From positions 1-64,000 of the forward strand of contig MU119374.1 of the NCBI GenBank assembly GCA_014904845.1: DNA of 64,000 nucleotides, written 5' to 3'. The position numbers and the translations under genes are program-made. This document shows, piece by piece, positions 36,656 through 48,000 of the stretch (its first letter is position 1; every line of letters starts with the position of its first letter). Below the pieces are notes generated by a model that ran no database searches, was not told the origin of the DNA, and worked only from the letters and a program-made list of their open reading frames with translations. Source of the DNA: Acephala macrosclerotiorum. Its lineage: Eukaryota > Ascomycota > Leotiomycetes > Helotiales > Mollisiaceae.

Positions 36656-36780
36656 TGTTGGTATAACAGTATCACGTGATGCAGTACTAGGCTGCATTCG
36701 GCTATATTTGGCTAGCGCGAAAAATCTAAATATTTTAAATACTTCGATTTTTTCTACTTTTTTACCCGGTCTTCGAAGCG
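36656..36780 (-). repeat. LTR-like fragment, inverted relative to the copies at 44.9, 51.0 and 54.8 kb
   Basis: On the plus strand it begins TGTTGGTATAACAGTATCAC and contains CACGTGATGCAGTACTAGGC and CTAGCGCG. Read as reverse complement it lines up by eye with the GC-rich core of the other copies (CTAGCGC ... GGCC ... CACGTGA). Ends of the TGTTGG/CCAACA type are common in retrotransposon LTRs. It looks like a solo or truncated LTR. Boundaries on the right are uncertain. Confidence 0.5.
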
Positions 36781-36996
36781 AGCGCCTTGCATTGACCAGG
36801 GGACGGAGCCAATCAAATTCTTGAGTTTTGCTTTATTGTACCTACTCAATTAGACAGCATCACTGATCCTCTTACACGCACGCTCAACCCCAATGCCGAT
36901 CGACTAGCTGCTGCAGTTAATGACCCGGCTACGATAGGAGCTAATACACTACTCACTCGACCAAATCGCCTCTATTCAGAAGCGGATCTCACTGCT

Positions 36997-38005
36997 ATGG
37001 AGGGCCATGCACCCGAATGGTATGTTCCATGGGTGAAGCAAATGAAAAAGGCATCTGAGATTGTCGAGAATTCCCGTCAAATCATGGAAGACCGGTTAGC
37101 CGCTGATGTATGACAACCCCCACTTTGTTTCCCGTTGGTAAAAGGAGCCGGGAATATTGGGAGCTTTCTTAACAGGCATAAGTTCTCCTCAAAGAGAATC
37201 TGTTTCAGATCTTTCTCGGCTCCTAGAATATTTTTAGACACAGATACTGATTTTCGTACAGCCGGGCAACGCTGAGTTGCAGACCATATACGATCGTTTT
37301 CAAACAGCATGTCTCACCCATCTCCTCAACAACACCATCTTTTTCATTACCGTCAAGCAAGCTGAGAGCATTTTCTGGGTCCAACAGCACATACTAGTCT
37401 GTATGTTTGGCCACTTCAACGAACAACATTGTTTCTAGCTTCTCATTCCTGACTTCTCCATTTATTCGTAGATACTATACGTGCTAACTAACTCATTTTA
37501 GACGCTTAGCAAGGCTATAGACAACCTGAACGCTATAGATCACTTTCGAACTGGAAGTGCCGCTCGGTTTCTTGTGGGTGACCAGACAGCCCATGTCTCG
37601 TGGACATCGTCCCCAATGAGCACTCACGGGGTAATTGATACCCCGCAATTCGAAAGAATAGACGGCACCCCCTCTGTGAATATTAGGTGGGTACCTGCCG
37701 TTAAAGATGCAGCAGGGAATGTAATCACAGCGGGATATCAAGTAATCGACACTACCTTCCAAGTTGTTAACTTTGAGGTCTCATGGGCTGCTGCAGAAGC
37801 GGCAGGCTCTCCCCTCACTGACGCTCAGAAGCAAGCTTTGAAGGATTTCGCTACCGTTTGGGGCACCGTGACCGGTCCTGGAGCTACTGATGAGGAGAAG
37901 GCGGCTAAGGCCCATCGAGACATTACCGACACCATCAAGTTTGCGAGGGATCTCCATCTAAAACCTGTAACCCCCTCGTCTCCAGATGCATGTCCACCAC
38001 CTTAG
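36997..38005 (+). CDS. Hypothetical protein, at least 249 aa, three exons, uncertain 5' end
   Basis: Exons 36997-37107, 37262-37396 and 37502-38005 join in phase. The donors are GTATGA and a weak GTCTGT; the acceptors are CAG and TAG, the latter after a CTAAC branch. Protein features: HAPEWYVPWVKQMKKASEIV, a hydrophobic LLNNTIFFITVKQAESIFWV segment, then GDQTAHVSWTSSPMSTHG and a long soluble C-terminal part ending in prolines. The open frame continues upstream of the first ATG to 36796, with coding-like sequence (PNADRLAAAVNDPATIGANT) but no ATG. So either a 5' exon was missed or the start was lost next to the LTR-like fragment. No domain recognised. It could be an orphan or a truncated copy of a multigene family. 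Confidence 0.5.
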
Positions 38006-38759
38006 AATGGTGCGAGGGAGATGTGAGCTGGTTGGAGGAGGCTATAGATGAGAGGTATTTCGGCACCATCAATCGTGAGCACTCTCCATCTTCAGACTGC
38101 ACATTATTGACTGACAACTTAGATCTAGTCATTTTGATCATTATCCAGCTTCTCTGTTTGCTTTGTCTGATTAGCTACTGAAGTTGTTGGGTATATATGG
38201 AGCTCTCAGACCCTTTAATGTACTGTTCGAATTAATACGTTGTCATAATTGCATCGCATGTCTTGATTCATTGACTACTGAATTTGACGTTCCGTGCTCG
38301 TGTCGCCGTAAAATGTAGCTCGTGTGAGATCATCTCTTTCGAAAGCAAGAATGCTGTTTCAAGCGAGTTTATTCTGATAGCCATCAATATTCGAGAGGTG
38401 ATTTGAAGTCATACTACCATGGTAAATTTAAGCTCAGAAATTTGAAGCTCTCTTAATATTCAGAACGTTAGTGGCGGGGGTCAATATGAAATGTGGGGTC
38501 GACGGCACCATGAGAGCTCGCGACATTATTGAGTATACTATCGCGCACTAAAGATCTTCTTGCATCCTAAAAATGAGCTCCAATTGCAAGTACAAACCTG
38601 TGGAATTAGGGATTGATGTTAAGTAAGAAGGCTTCACATGTTTTGGGAACTTCTGGTACATTTTGAGTTCTAGCTGTGGAGCAAACCTGTTTAGAATATG
38701 CAGAGCAAAGGAACAACCTCCTATCGAAACCTTGGGATGATATCCAAATATCGTTCCCT
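38006..38759. other. Intergenic, nothing recognised
   Basis: About 750 bp between the convergent ends of the orphan gene and the F-box gene. No supported feature. Confidence 0.4.
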
Positions 38760-40279
38760 TCAATTTGTTTCGTGATCCCACGAAACAACCCCAGGTTTAT
38801 ACTTCTGCACAGGAGCCCAGTTGGGATTCAGAAAAATCTCCCCTCTGCCCACTTCTTTCCACCACAAACTTTGCATATAAAACGGCCTACGAGGCATCCA
38901 AAACGTCTTCGACCTAAATCCCAGATTCAGGTAGCGTCTGAGTGCAAAATGCCACACTTCAAGCATCGCAGGCGGTCCTGGATTCTCCCTGTTCCGATCG
39001 TGATGGTTTCTTTTTCTATGGTCGAGTAATCCCACAGTATTAGACCAGATATCGAACTGTAATGGGATGTCCTCTCCCTGTGAGCCCTCCAATGCCGGAT
39101 GGTAAGCTGCGGAGAGATATCCTGTTGTTAGATCTTCAAATGCTGCAGGCATAGTGATTTCCTCAATCTGGAAAATGCCGAATCGCACAATCGAGACAGT
39201 CCTATTTCCTTGCTTCTTCGTGTAGGCAGCTTCGCCAGTTCTTGCCCAAATAGGATTTTGAAATTTGGAGCTGAAGTGATCATACGCCACCAAAAGAAGC
39301 ATGAGTTCTCTAACTGCGCCAACATCTGTCGGATTCTCGGCCCATTCCGGCACAGTATAGTTAGGATCTTGAGGCTCGTTCTGTTGTCTTTTTCTTCCAT
39401 CTTCGATGATCCAGGAAGCGAAGGGTCCGAAACAGCTCTCGTACTCTCGGTTTCTCCACAGTCCAACGTCACTCCAGTCCGCCATGTCGTAGTTATAAAC
39501 GGGGAATTGACGAATGTAGGCGATGTCTTCTGGCCTAGGAGGTCCATCCTCGGACTTATCAATCTTATCCCAGTACTTGTGCGAGTAATCCTCAAGGCCA
39601 CATCGATTAAAAAATCCATCTTTTCCCCCTTCCTTCCTGGCCTGGAAGAGGGGCGCCATGTAAGGTTTAGCAAGTACCGCACCAGCAAGTAACAATCGAT
39701 ACATGGCCCTATAGAACCCGTCTCGGAAAGAATCGATAGTTGCGTTCTTGGCTCCGGGGATGTCTTTACTCAAACATTCTGGGAATCTTCGTTGGTCTGA
39801 GGGGTAATGCCCATACTTCATGTCTTTGAATAGATTGTCCTCGCATTCCCCTAGGTGGAGCTCCCTGGAATTAAAATACATCCATTCGATGCAGCGGACT
39901 AGGTACTGCATGTTGAAGACTTCTTTGAGTTCGGCAACATCTGGGAGCTTGGAGTTTCCGCTCAGCGAGTTCATTGCAACCACTGGCGGGGAAGTGCCCG
40001 CTTGGTAGGCTTTGAGAACGATAGCTGTTGCTCGCACCTGTATGTATGTCTTAGCTTGGAAATTTACCGAAGAGTTTATATATTTACCGCCATCAAGGCA
40101 TCGTCAAATGAGCGAATCTGGGATTTTGCCACGCTCCAGATGATTGTCCCTGAATTCGTCACCCAGGCCGCATGGGTACCTTTGCACACTGAGGCAAGTG
40201 CGACGACTTGGGGGAAGTCATCGCAGCTTTCGAAGATGCGTGTCAGGAGCTCGACTGGTATCGGGGGGATAGAGGCCAT
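38760..40279 (-). CDS. F-box domain protein, about 489 aa
   Basis: Exons 40279-40088 and 40037-38760 on the minus strand, with a 50-nt intron (GTAAAT donor, CAG acceptor) joining ALMA to VRATAIVLKAYQ. The N-terminus MASIPPIPVELLTRIFESCD followed by VVALASVCKGTHAAW is a typical F-box, which would bind Skp1 in an SCF ubiquitin ligase. The rest is a fungal-type C-terminal region without recognisable repeats (REYESCFGPFASWIIEDG, PNYTVPEWAENPTDVGAVRE), probably the substrate-recognition part. It ends in PVQKYKPGVVSWDHETN. The frame is clean despite neighbouring degraded DNA. It is divergent from the dead EMC1 gene, with start codons 251 bp apart. Such F-box proteins are numerous in filamentous ascomycetes; the target is unknown. 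Confidence 0.85.
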
Positions 40280-40530
40280 TGTTGGTTGCGATATATTCGG
40301 TCAAGACGTTATCGCCGGGTAATCCATGACTTCGAAAGGATCATGAGGTGTGAAAGTCGTTGACCCTAAAATGTCCCCCTGTAGAGTCACGTGCAAGCTC
40401 ACTGGCACAATTCGACCACCGTAGCCTTGCTCGAGCCTGAGGCCTAACGACACTGAACATCACAAGCTTCAAACCCCCAGCCTTGTAACAAGCAAGGAGG
40501 TCGCAGCACCTCACACTTCTACACCTCAAT
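40280..40530. promoter_or_regulatory. Shared divergent promoter region, F-box gene / EMC1 remnant
   Basis: The start codons of the divergent genes are separated by 251 bp, so the control elements for both should lie here. The last part before the EMC1 ATG is C/A-rich. No specific site was identified. Confidence 0.4.
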
Positions 40531-43155
40531 ATGCGACTCCCCATCACTATCCTCGCGCTTGCGCTCTCCTTCATTCCTTCTTCGCACGCTGTCTTCGCAG
40601 ATGAAGCTTACAGCGTTAACTATCAGCACGAACTGCTCGGCCTCCCTCAACCACAGACTACATTCTTCCATCGGCCGCGGAGAGATGATAAAGCCACGTT
40701 GCTATACACTCTGAGCGACTTGGGTGTACTCGGTGCGGTGCATCCTGGTACTGGGAAAGTGATCTAGAAGCAATTGCTATCTGCGAGAGCTGGTGGAGAA
40801 TACAATGCATCTTCGACTGGTTTCTTACGGCTAGTAGAAGGAGAGAGCACTATGGTTTCTGCGGTAAAAAGCAGAGTTGATAGTTGGGATGCGATGAATG
40901 GACGCGAGAGATAGGGAAATGTCTTCTCGGGCACAATCAAGGATTTGGAGGTCATGGAGACTGCTTCAAGAAATGTGAAGGATATTTTTGCTTTATACGA
41001 GAAAAATGGGAAAGGAAACCTGCGGTTATTAAAGGGAGAGAGTGGGAATGTCAAGTGGGAATTCCATGGCGACAGCTCAGACATTCCTCTGCAAGTCAGC
41101 ACGAATGTTGAGAAAGTCTTTGTGGTTGCACTCCATGGTGGAATTGGGGCTTATGGTCTCAAAGTCACGGAACTGGATCCCAAGACTGGAAAGAAGACTT
41201 CTGAGTATACACTCAAGTCTCACAACGATGTACATGGGCCAGAGGATGTTCTACTTGTCGGCGCAAATTCGGCAGCTCCTATTGTGGCATGGGCAGATAA
41301 GGACTTGAAGACCTTGAAGGTCAATGTTCTGGGACGCTCCGGAAGCATTGTCTCCCTACCTTTTACGGAAGCCGATGGCTCAATCGTCAAAGTAGAAGTT
41401 CATGCACCAAATCTGATCCAATCGCTGCCTCACTTTTTGATTCATACCCATTCAGCTGTCTCGAACCGAGCAGACGTGTATCACATCAATCCGTCAACTA
41501 GAGCTATTGCCAAGGAATACGAGCTCCCAAAATTATCTGGAAAGGGTGTTATTTCAGTCAGCTCTCAGGCTGCAAATGTCTACTTCACTCGTCTTACCGA
41601 GGATGAATGCATTGTTTTATCGTCTGCCTCGCATGGAATCCTTGGAAGATGGCCAATGAAGTTCACTGGTAGAGACGGCGCCCTTCTTCACGGAGCGTCA
41701 GAAGTCATTCAACGCACTGCCGACACTTACGCTGTTAGATCAGCTGTAGTCACTAGCAACGATGATTGTTTGCTTGTTCGCAATGGCGCTGTTGATTGGA
41801 CTCGTTCAGAGGGTCTCTCAAGCGCTGTTGCTGCGGCGTGGGCTGATATTCCAGAGTCTGAAAATTTGCTGAAGACCTTGGAAGTTGAAGCATATAGTAA
41901 TCCTCTGTCTGCGTATATTCATCGCGTCAACCGACATGCGCATGACTTGCAATACTTGCCAGCATATTTGCAAGCACTTTCTCAGCGACTTTTGAGCAGT
42001 ATAATTGGTGGTGAAACAACATTTGAGACTGGCGTTTTGGCTCGAGATAGCTTTGGATTTAATAAGCTGGTTATTGTTGCTATAGCGCGTGGTCGTGTGT
42101 ATGGTCTTGATGCGGGAAACCAGGGTGCTGTTATATGGTCCTCGAAGGCTTTCGATATTACTGCGCATGATAAGTGGAGTGTCAAAGCAATCTACATCGA
42201 TCAATCTCAAGGGACTGCTACTATCAAAGGCAGCCGAGGAGAATCCGTAATTGTCCATGTCACAACCGGAAATGTCTTAGAGACTGTTGCTCTTGGGTCC
42301 CAGACAACGATCCAGAGCGTTGCGCTAGTTGAGAGCTCTTCCGGTCCATATTTACTTCCAATCGCCTCGGATGGAAGCCCTGGTGAGATCTCCAGCGATA
42401 AAGCACCAAAGACAAATCTTGTTGTGAAAGGCAAAGATGGCGAGATTAAAGGCCTCAAGTTTAAAATCAATAGACTAAGTGCAACACCTGGAACTCTATG
42501 GACTTTCTAACCAGAACCCGGAGAGAAATTTATAAATGTCATTACTAAACCTGCTCATGATCCCGTTACTTCGATTAGCAAAATTCTCGCCGACCGCACC
42601 GTGCTTTACAAATACTTTAACCCGAATGTTTTTTTTTGTTACAACTGTCTCAAACGAGTCATTATCCGTTATATTTTATTTGATCGACTCTGTCTCTAGA
42701 GATGTGCTTTACTCTGTCACACATGAAGGTATCGACACTAAGCAACCTATTACTTCTGCTATAACTGAGAATTGGTTCACCTATTCCTTATAGAGCGATG
42801 TCCTTGTCAGCACGACCGCCATTCCAGGGTTAAAAGGGTACCAGATTGTTGTCTCGGAGCTGTTCGAGTCCTCTGTTCCTAATGATCGCGGCCCACTCGG
42901 TAACACCGATAACTCTTCAAGAATCGAGCCATCCGATATTCCCAATGCGGAACCTGCTCTGCCATATATCATCACTCAATCGTTCTTAATCCTCGAATCT
43001 ATCAGCCATATGTCAGTCTCTCAGACTCGGCAAGGTATCACGACTCGTCAGCTCATCTGCACTCTTACTCTTGAATCAAAAAGAACACATCGAAGCGAAA
43101 GTGAATTGTATGCGAAATCAACAAAGATATATTTGAACAATACAAAGGTATGATA
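40531..43155 (+). pseudogene. EMC1: EMC1 (ER membrane protein complex subunit 1) pseudogene, C-terminally truncated
   Basis: The N-terminus MRLPITILALALSFIPSSHA is a signal peptide, followed by VFADEAYSVNYQHELLG, typical of EMC1 (an ER-lumenal beta-propeller protein anchored by a C-terminal helix). The propeller continues through a clean 521-codon stretch (40945-42510) and later ELFESSVPNDRGPLG and SHMSVSQTRQGITTRQL, the conserved C-terminal domain. Lesions: TAG after GKVI (40765-40767), TAG near 40912, TAA after TLWTF (42508-42510), a frameshift in the T-run near 42630 and TAG after FTYSL near 42793. At least three of the stops lie where family members have Trp, i.e. TGG changed to TAG. Homology ends near 43077; the final portion and membrane helix are absent. 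EMC1 is normally a conserved single-copy gene, so a functional copy probably exists elsewhere. Confidence 0.88.
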
Positions 43156-43539
43156 AAGGTGAAAACGCGGTGAATGTGCTAACGAGACTTCTCAATACGT
43201 TTCGTGACCTTTTGCTCTTTCACGGACCACTGCTCGAGGTCTTGTTTCATTGCAGCTCCTTCGCTACAAATGAAATTCATGGTTCGACATAACTCAGTAT
43301 TCACGTGAGCTCTTCTCTCCTCCAAGTCTTCAAGTTCTGCCGTGAGTTGCAGCCGTGCGTGCCGTGTCAGGCAGTTTGCTGAGATTTTGATAACGATTTC
43401 GCAGTGTTCGGTTTCGAGGTCAGTAAGGGCTTTAATGTGCTCGCCGCTTGTCCACCTACGCGAGGAAGCCTACTCGCCTTTGCGTTGCACTATGGTCAAG
43501 CGCGTGCGTATTGTAGGCTGAGTCCTGCCTGGAAATTTT
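43156..43539. other. Transition from EMC1 remnant to AT-rich block
   Basis: About 380 bp of normal composition with no recognised gene. It is presumably the boundary of the DNA that replaced the EMC1 3' end. Confidence 0.4.
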
Positions 43540-44827
43540 TTAAAGATCCAGTTTTAAGACTTGCTCTTTTTCTTGTACGCTAGTAAGCGCTGTTCATTTA
43601 GAGACTTTTATAAAATATTTATCTTCGTATTTAAATGGTCTAATTTGTCTTCGCTCGAATATTCGTTATCATCGTTATCGAAATCGAAATCGCTACCGTT
43701 TAAATTATTTTTATCGTTATTATTATTCGACGATTTACTTTTTTTCGATATAAAAACTTTAATATTAACGATTTTATTATTTTAAAATCGAATACAAATT
43801 ACATTAACGTGATTACGATTTATTTTTATAATAATCAATAAAATTATTTTATCGAACGAAAATTATAATAATACGTATTAATTGAAATTATTTAAAAAAT
43901 ACGAATATTATTTAATCGATTTAATAATAAAATCGTTAATTTTTTTTTACGTAATCGATATTAGTAATAAATCGAATTAATTAAACGAAAATTTTTTTTC
44001 GCTCGTTATAATTATTTCAAATAATCGTCGTAAAAAAAATAATAATATATAAAATACGAACGAAATATAATTTCAATTAATATTAATAAAATAATTTTAA
44101 ACGATCAATTAAAATTAAAATCGTTTAATAATATTATTATATTTATATTTTATAATATAAAAAATATTAATAAAAATAATCGATTTTTAATATTTAAATT
44201 TATAGTAATTTTAATTTTTAATCGAAAAAAAAAATATAAATTAAAATATTAATAATAAAATTCGAAAAAAAATTAATATTAAAAATTTTTTTTTTATATA
44301 TTAAATTATTGTAATATAAAAACGAATATTTTTATTTAATAAAACGTAATTTTTTTTTTAATTGAATTAATATTATTAAATTCGTTATTATTATTATAAT
44401 TATTTTAATTTTTTATTTTATTATAATTCGATTTTAAAATTTATTCGAAATTAAAAATCGATTATTATTAATTAATCAATTTTAAATTTTTATTAATTTT
44501 TTTTAATTATTATTATTAATATTATAATATTTATTTTTTATTATTATTTTTTTTATTAATAAAAAAAATATTAAATATAAAATTAATTAATTCGTATTTA
44601 TTTATTATATTTTATAATAATATAAAAACGAATTCGAAAAAAACATTATAATTTCAAATTTAATATAATACGATTTTTTTATATTAATATTATTATATAA
44701 TAATTCGTTTAAAAAACGCGAAAAAATATAAAAATATATAAAATTTAATTTAAAAACTTTTTATTTTATAAATAATAAATATAAAATCGTTTTAAAAAAA
44801 TTATTAATATTATATTATTTATTAAAA

Positions 44828-45030
44828 ATATTAGTATTACTAAAAATACTTATTACTAGTAATAAATCAAAAACGAAATAAATAAATAAATTGAATAATT
44901 TATTAATTAATTGTAAATTTTAAATTTAGTAAACGCGCAAAAATTGAAAAATATAATCTCAATTCTAGCGCAAACGACGCTAGTACCGATCTGGCCTAGT
45001 ATCGCACGTGACTACTAAACTAATGTTGTA
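44828..45030 (+). repeat. LTR-like direct repeat, left copy
   Basis: About 200 bp aligned by eye with 50911-51109. Shared landmarks in order: ATATTAGTATTA, AAAACGAAATAAATAAA, AATCTCAATTCTAGCGCAAA and a block identical in both copies, GATCTGGCCTAGTATCGCAC then GTGACTACTAAACTAAT. Differences between copies are mostly transitions. The left boundary is approximate. Confidence 0.7.
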
Positions 45031-48000
45031 TTTATATTAATAATTTTTTTTGTAACAAAAAGTGATTTAATTTAACTATTTAAAAAACGTTATTATTATT
45101 TTTTTTTATTGTAATTCGTTAATACGTAAAATTTACTAATATTTTAATATAAAAATTATATAATTAAACTTTGAAAACAACGCTAGTAAATTAGTACTAT
45201 TCTCGAAGTTCGTTGGAAATTATAAGTATTGAGATTAAAATAATTCTTTTTTTTTTAATTTTATAAATTAAATAATTATAAAATTCGAAATATAATACAA
45301 AAATCAAATTTTTTTTTAATTTTTTTTTTAATAAATATCTTTTTTAATTTTTTATACTATTTTTACTGTTTTTTCTTTTTTTAATTCATTTTTTTATTCG
45401 AATTTTAAAATAATTCGTATTTAAAAACTTTTTTAAAATTTTATTAAATATTAATTTTATTATAATATTTATTGAATTATTTTAATCGTTAATTTATCGA
45501 ATTTTTTGCAATTTTCTACGTTTATACGATTAGTAAAAAACTATAATATTAATTATAAAACGCTTTTTTTTGATCGTTTTCAATTTAATTAAATATAAGT
45601 TTATATAAACTATTATTGAGATTTTAAAAAAGTCGAATTATTGAGTAATTATATTAATAATAAATTCGATTACAATCGTTATATCGATTTTTTTTATTAT
45701 ATTATATATCTCAAAAATTAGAACGTTTTTAATAACGCGTTTACTTTTAATAGAATTGTAATAAATAAAAAAAATTTTGATCTCGAATTTTTTATCGTTT
45801 AATTAACGTTTATTTATTAGAATAATTTTATATTCAATTTAAAAATTAAAATTTTTATTATTTGTAAATGAATTATCGATAAAAACGAAGAATTTTATTG
45901 TAAATAAATTGAAAATAATATATTTAAATTCTCGATTCGAATTTTTAATTTACTATTTTAATTTTTTATTTAACGTAATAATTTTTTTTTCGTTGAATTT
46001 TAGTATTAAACAATAATAAACAAATTGAAAATTGTTTCAAATTAACAAATTATAGTAATATAAGTTTTTTTAATTTATTGTTTTTAATATTTAATTTGAA
46101 AATTAAATGATTTAATATTTATTAATTTAATTTTTTTATTTTAATTTTTTTATTGTAATTGAATTGTATTTTCGAATTAAATTAAAACGCATTTATTGAA
46201 AATTAATAGTATTTCTAGTATTAAAACTTTTTTAAATTTGATTAAAATTTTAATTTTATTGAATTCGTTTTTTTTTTGAGAATAAAAAATTCTTTTTTTA
46301 TTAATATAAAGATATCGTCGATTTGTATTTTAATAACGTCGAAAAGTTTTTTAATAATTGTAATTAAAAAACAAAAATCGTATATCGATATAACTATAAA
46401 TAATTTCTTTTTATAATACTTGTAATACGTAATTTATTAATGTATTTTTGTTTTTGCAATTTTATATAAAAATTTCAAAATAATTATAATTGTATTTAAT
46501 AAATATAAATAATAAATTTTTTTTGATAAACGTATTAATATAAATCGTTAAAAATTTATTATAAATTAAATATAAATTTAAATAATATTACAAAATTACA
46601 TTTTAATTTTTTTATTTAAAAATTGAATTAAAAAAAATATTAAAATAATAATTAGTCGTTGATTAATTTTTTATATTATTGAAAATTGTATAAAAATTAT
46701 TTTCTTTTTTTTGTTATTGTATTTTTAGATTACTAATTTCGATTTCTCGTAGAAAATATCGATAATTTTACTTTTGATTTCATTGATTAATTTCGAATTA
46801 AAAATTCGAATTTTAATATATTTATTAGAATTGTATTGAATGAAATTAAAAACTTTTTTTACAATCAAATTATCGATTTTTTTCTTTTAAAACGCTTCGA
46901 ATAATTGTTTAAAAATTGTAATTATACTTTTTTTTTATAGTTTTAATAATAATTTTATATCGTTTTTTTTTATTTGTTATAAAAACTATAGAAATTTTAA
47001 TTTTTTCAACGATAATAATAAAAAATTAATTATTGAAATCTTTGTAATTTTTTTTATTGTTTTCGACAAAATTATAATACTTATTTTATTTAAATTTCTT
47101 ATTACGCACGTTTTTATTTCGTGATTTTTTTTAAGTATTTTCAATTATATTTCTTAATTAATTTTTCATTTATTTTATTCGATTGAAAAAATCAAAAAAT
47201 TTCTTTTTAATTTTTTTAATTATTCTTTTAATTATTAACTCGATTATAAATCTCTAGTATTTTCTCTTTCGTATAATAAAATTTAACGATTATTAAACGA
47301 AAATTAATCGTCTTATAAAATATATCGATTATATATATTTCTCTATTAATTACTAATAATTTGTATAATTTTTTTTATTCGTTTTTCTTATACTAAACGC
47401 GTACTTTAAATAGAATTGATAAATCTAATATAAACTTCGTATTTAAATCGTTTTTTATTAAAAACGTATCGTTAATTTAACGTTGAATATATAAATAGCG
47501 TATTTTTTTTTAATAATTACTCGAATTATTTCAATTTTTTTAATAATTAATAGTAATAATATATCGTTACTAATTATTTTAAAATATACTTCAAAGACTA
47601 ATAATATAAATACAATATCGTTCGATTTTATCAAATTATTAATAGTTTTAATTACTATTTGTAAAATTATATTTTTATCGATTTATTTCTCGATTAATTC
47701 GTCGTAAATAATCTCGTAAACTCAATATAGTAAAATGTAATATTTTTCTACTTTTTTTATATTATTATAAATTTCAACAAATATTTTCTTAATTTTAATC
47801 GTTATTATTTTAACGTTTTATCGAAATTCTATAAACGAGAATTTTTTTTCGATATCGTAAACAATATAATTCGATAATTTTTAATATATATCGATTTAAT
47901 ATATACATAGTATATTTTATATTGTTTTCGTAAATATATTCTTTATAAATTTAATAATTTGAAATATTGTAAACGAATTTATTATTTGTAAAATTTGTTT

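Noticed and set aside
39210..39692. 160-codon plus-strand frame
   Set aside because: Shadow of the F-box gene on the minus strand.
43561..43785. 74-codon frame at the edge of the AT-rich block
   Set aside because: Low-complexity Phe/Leu/Ser product from AT-rich sequence, not a gene.
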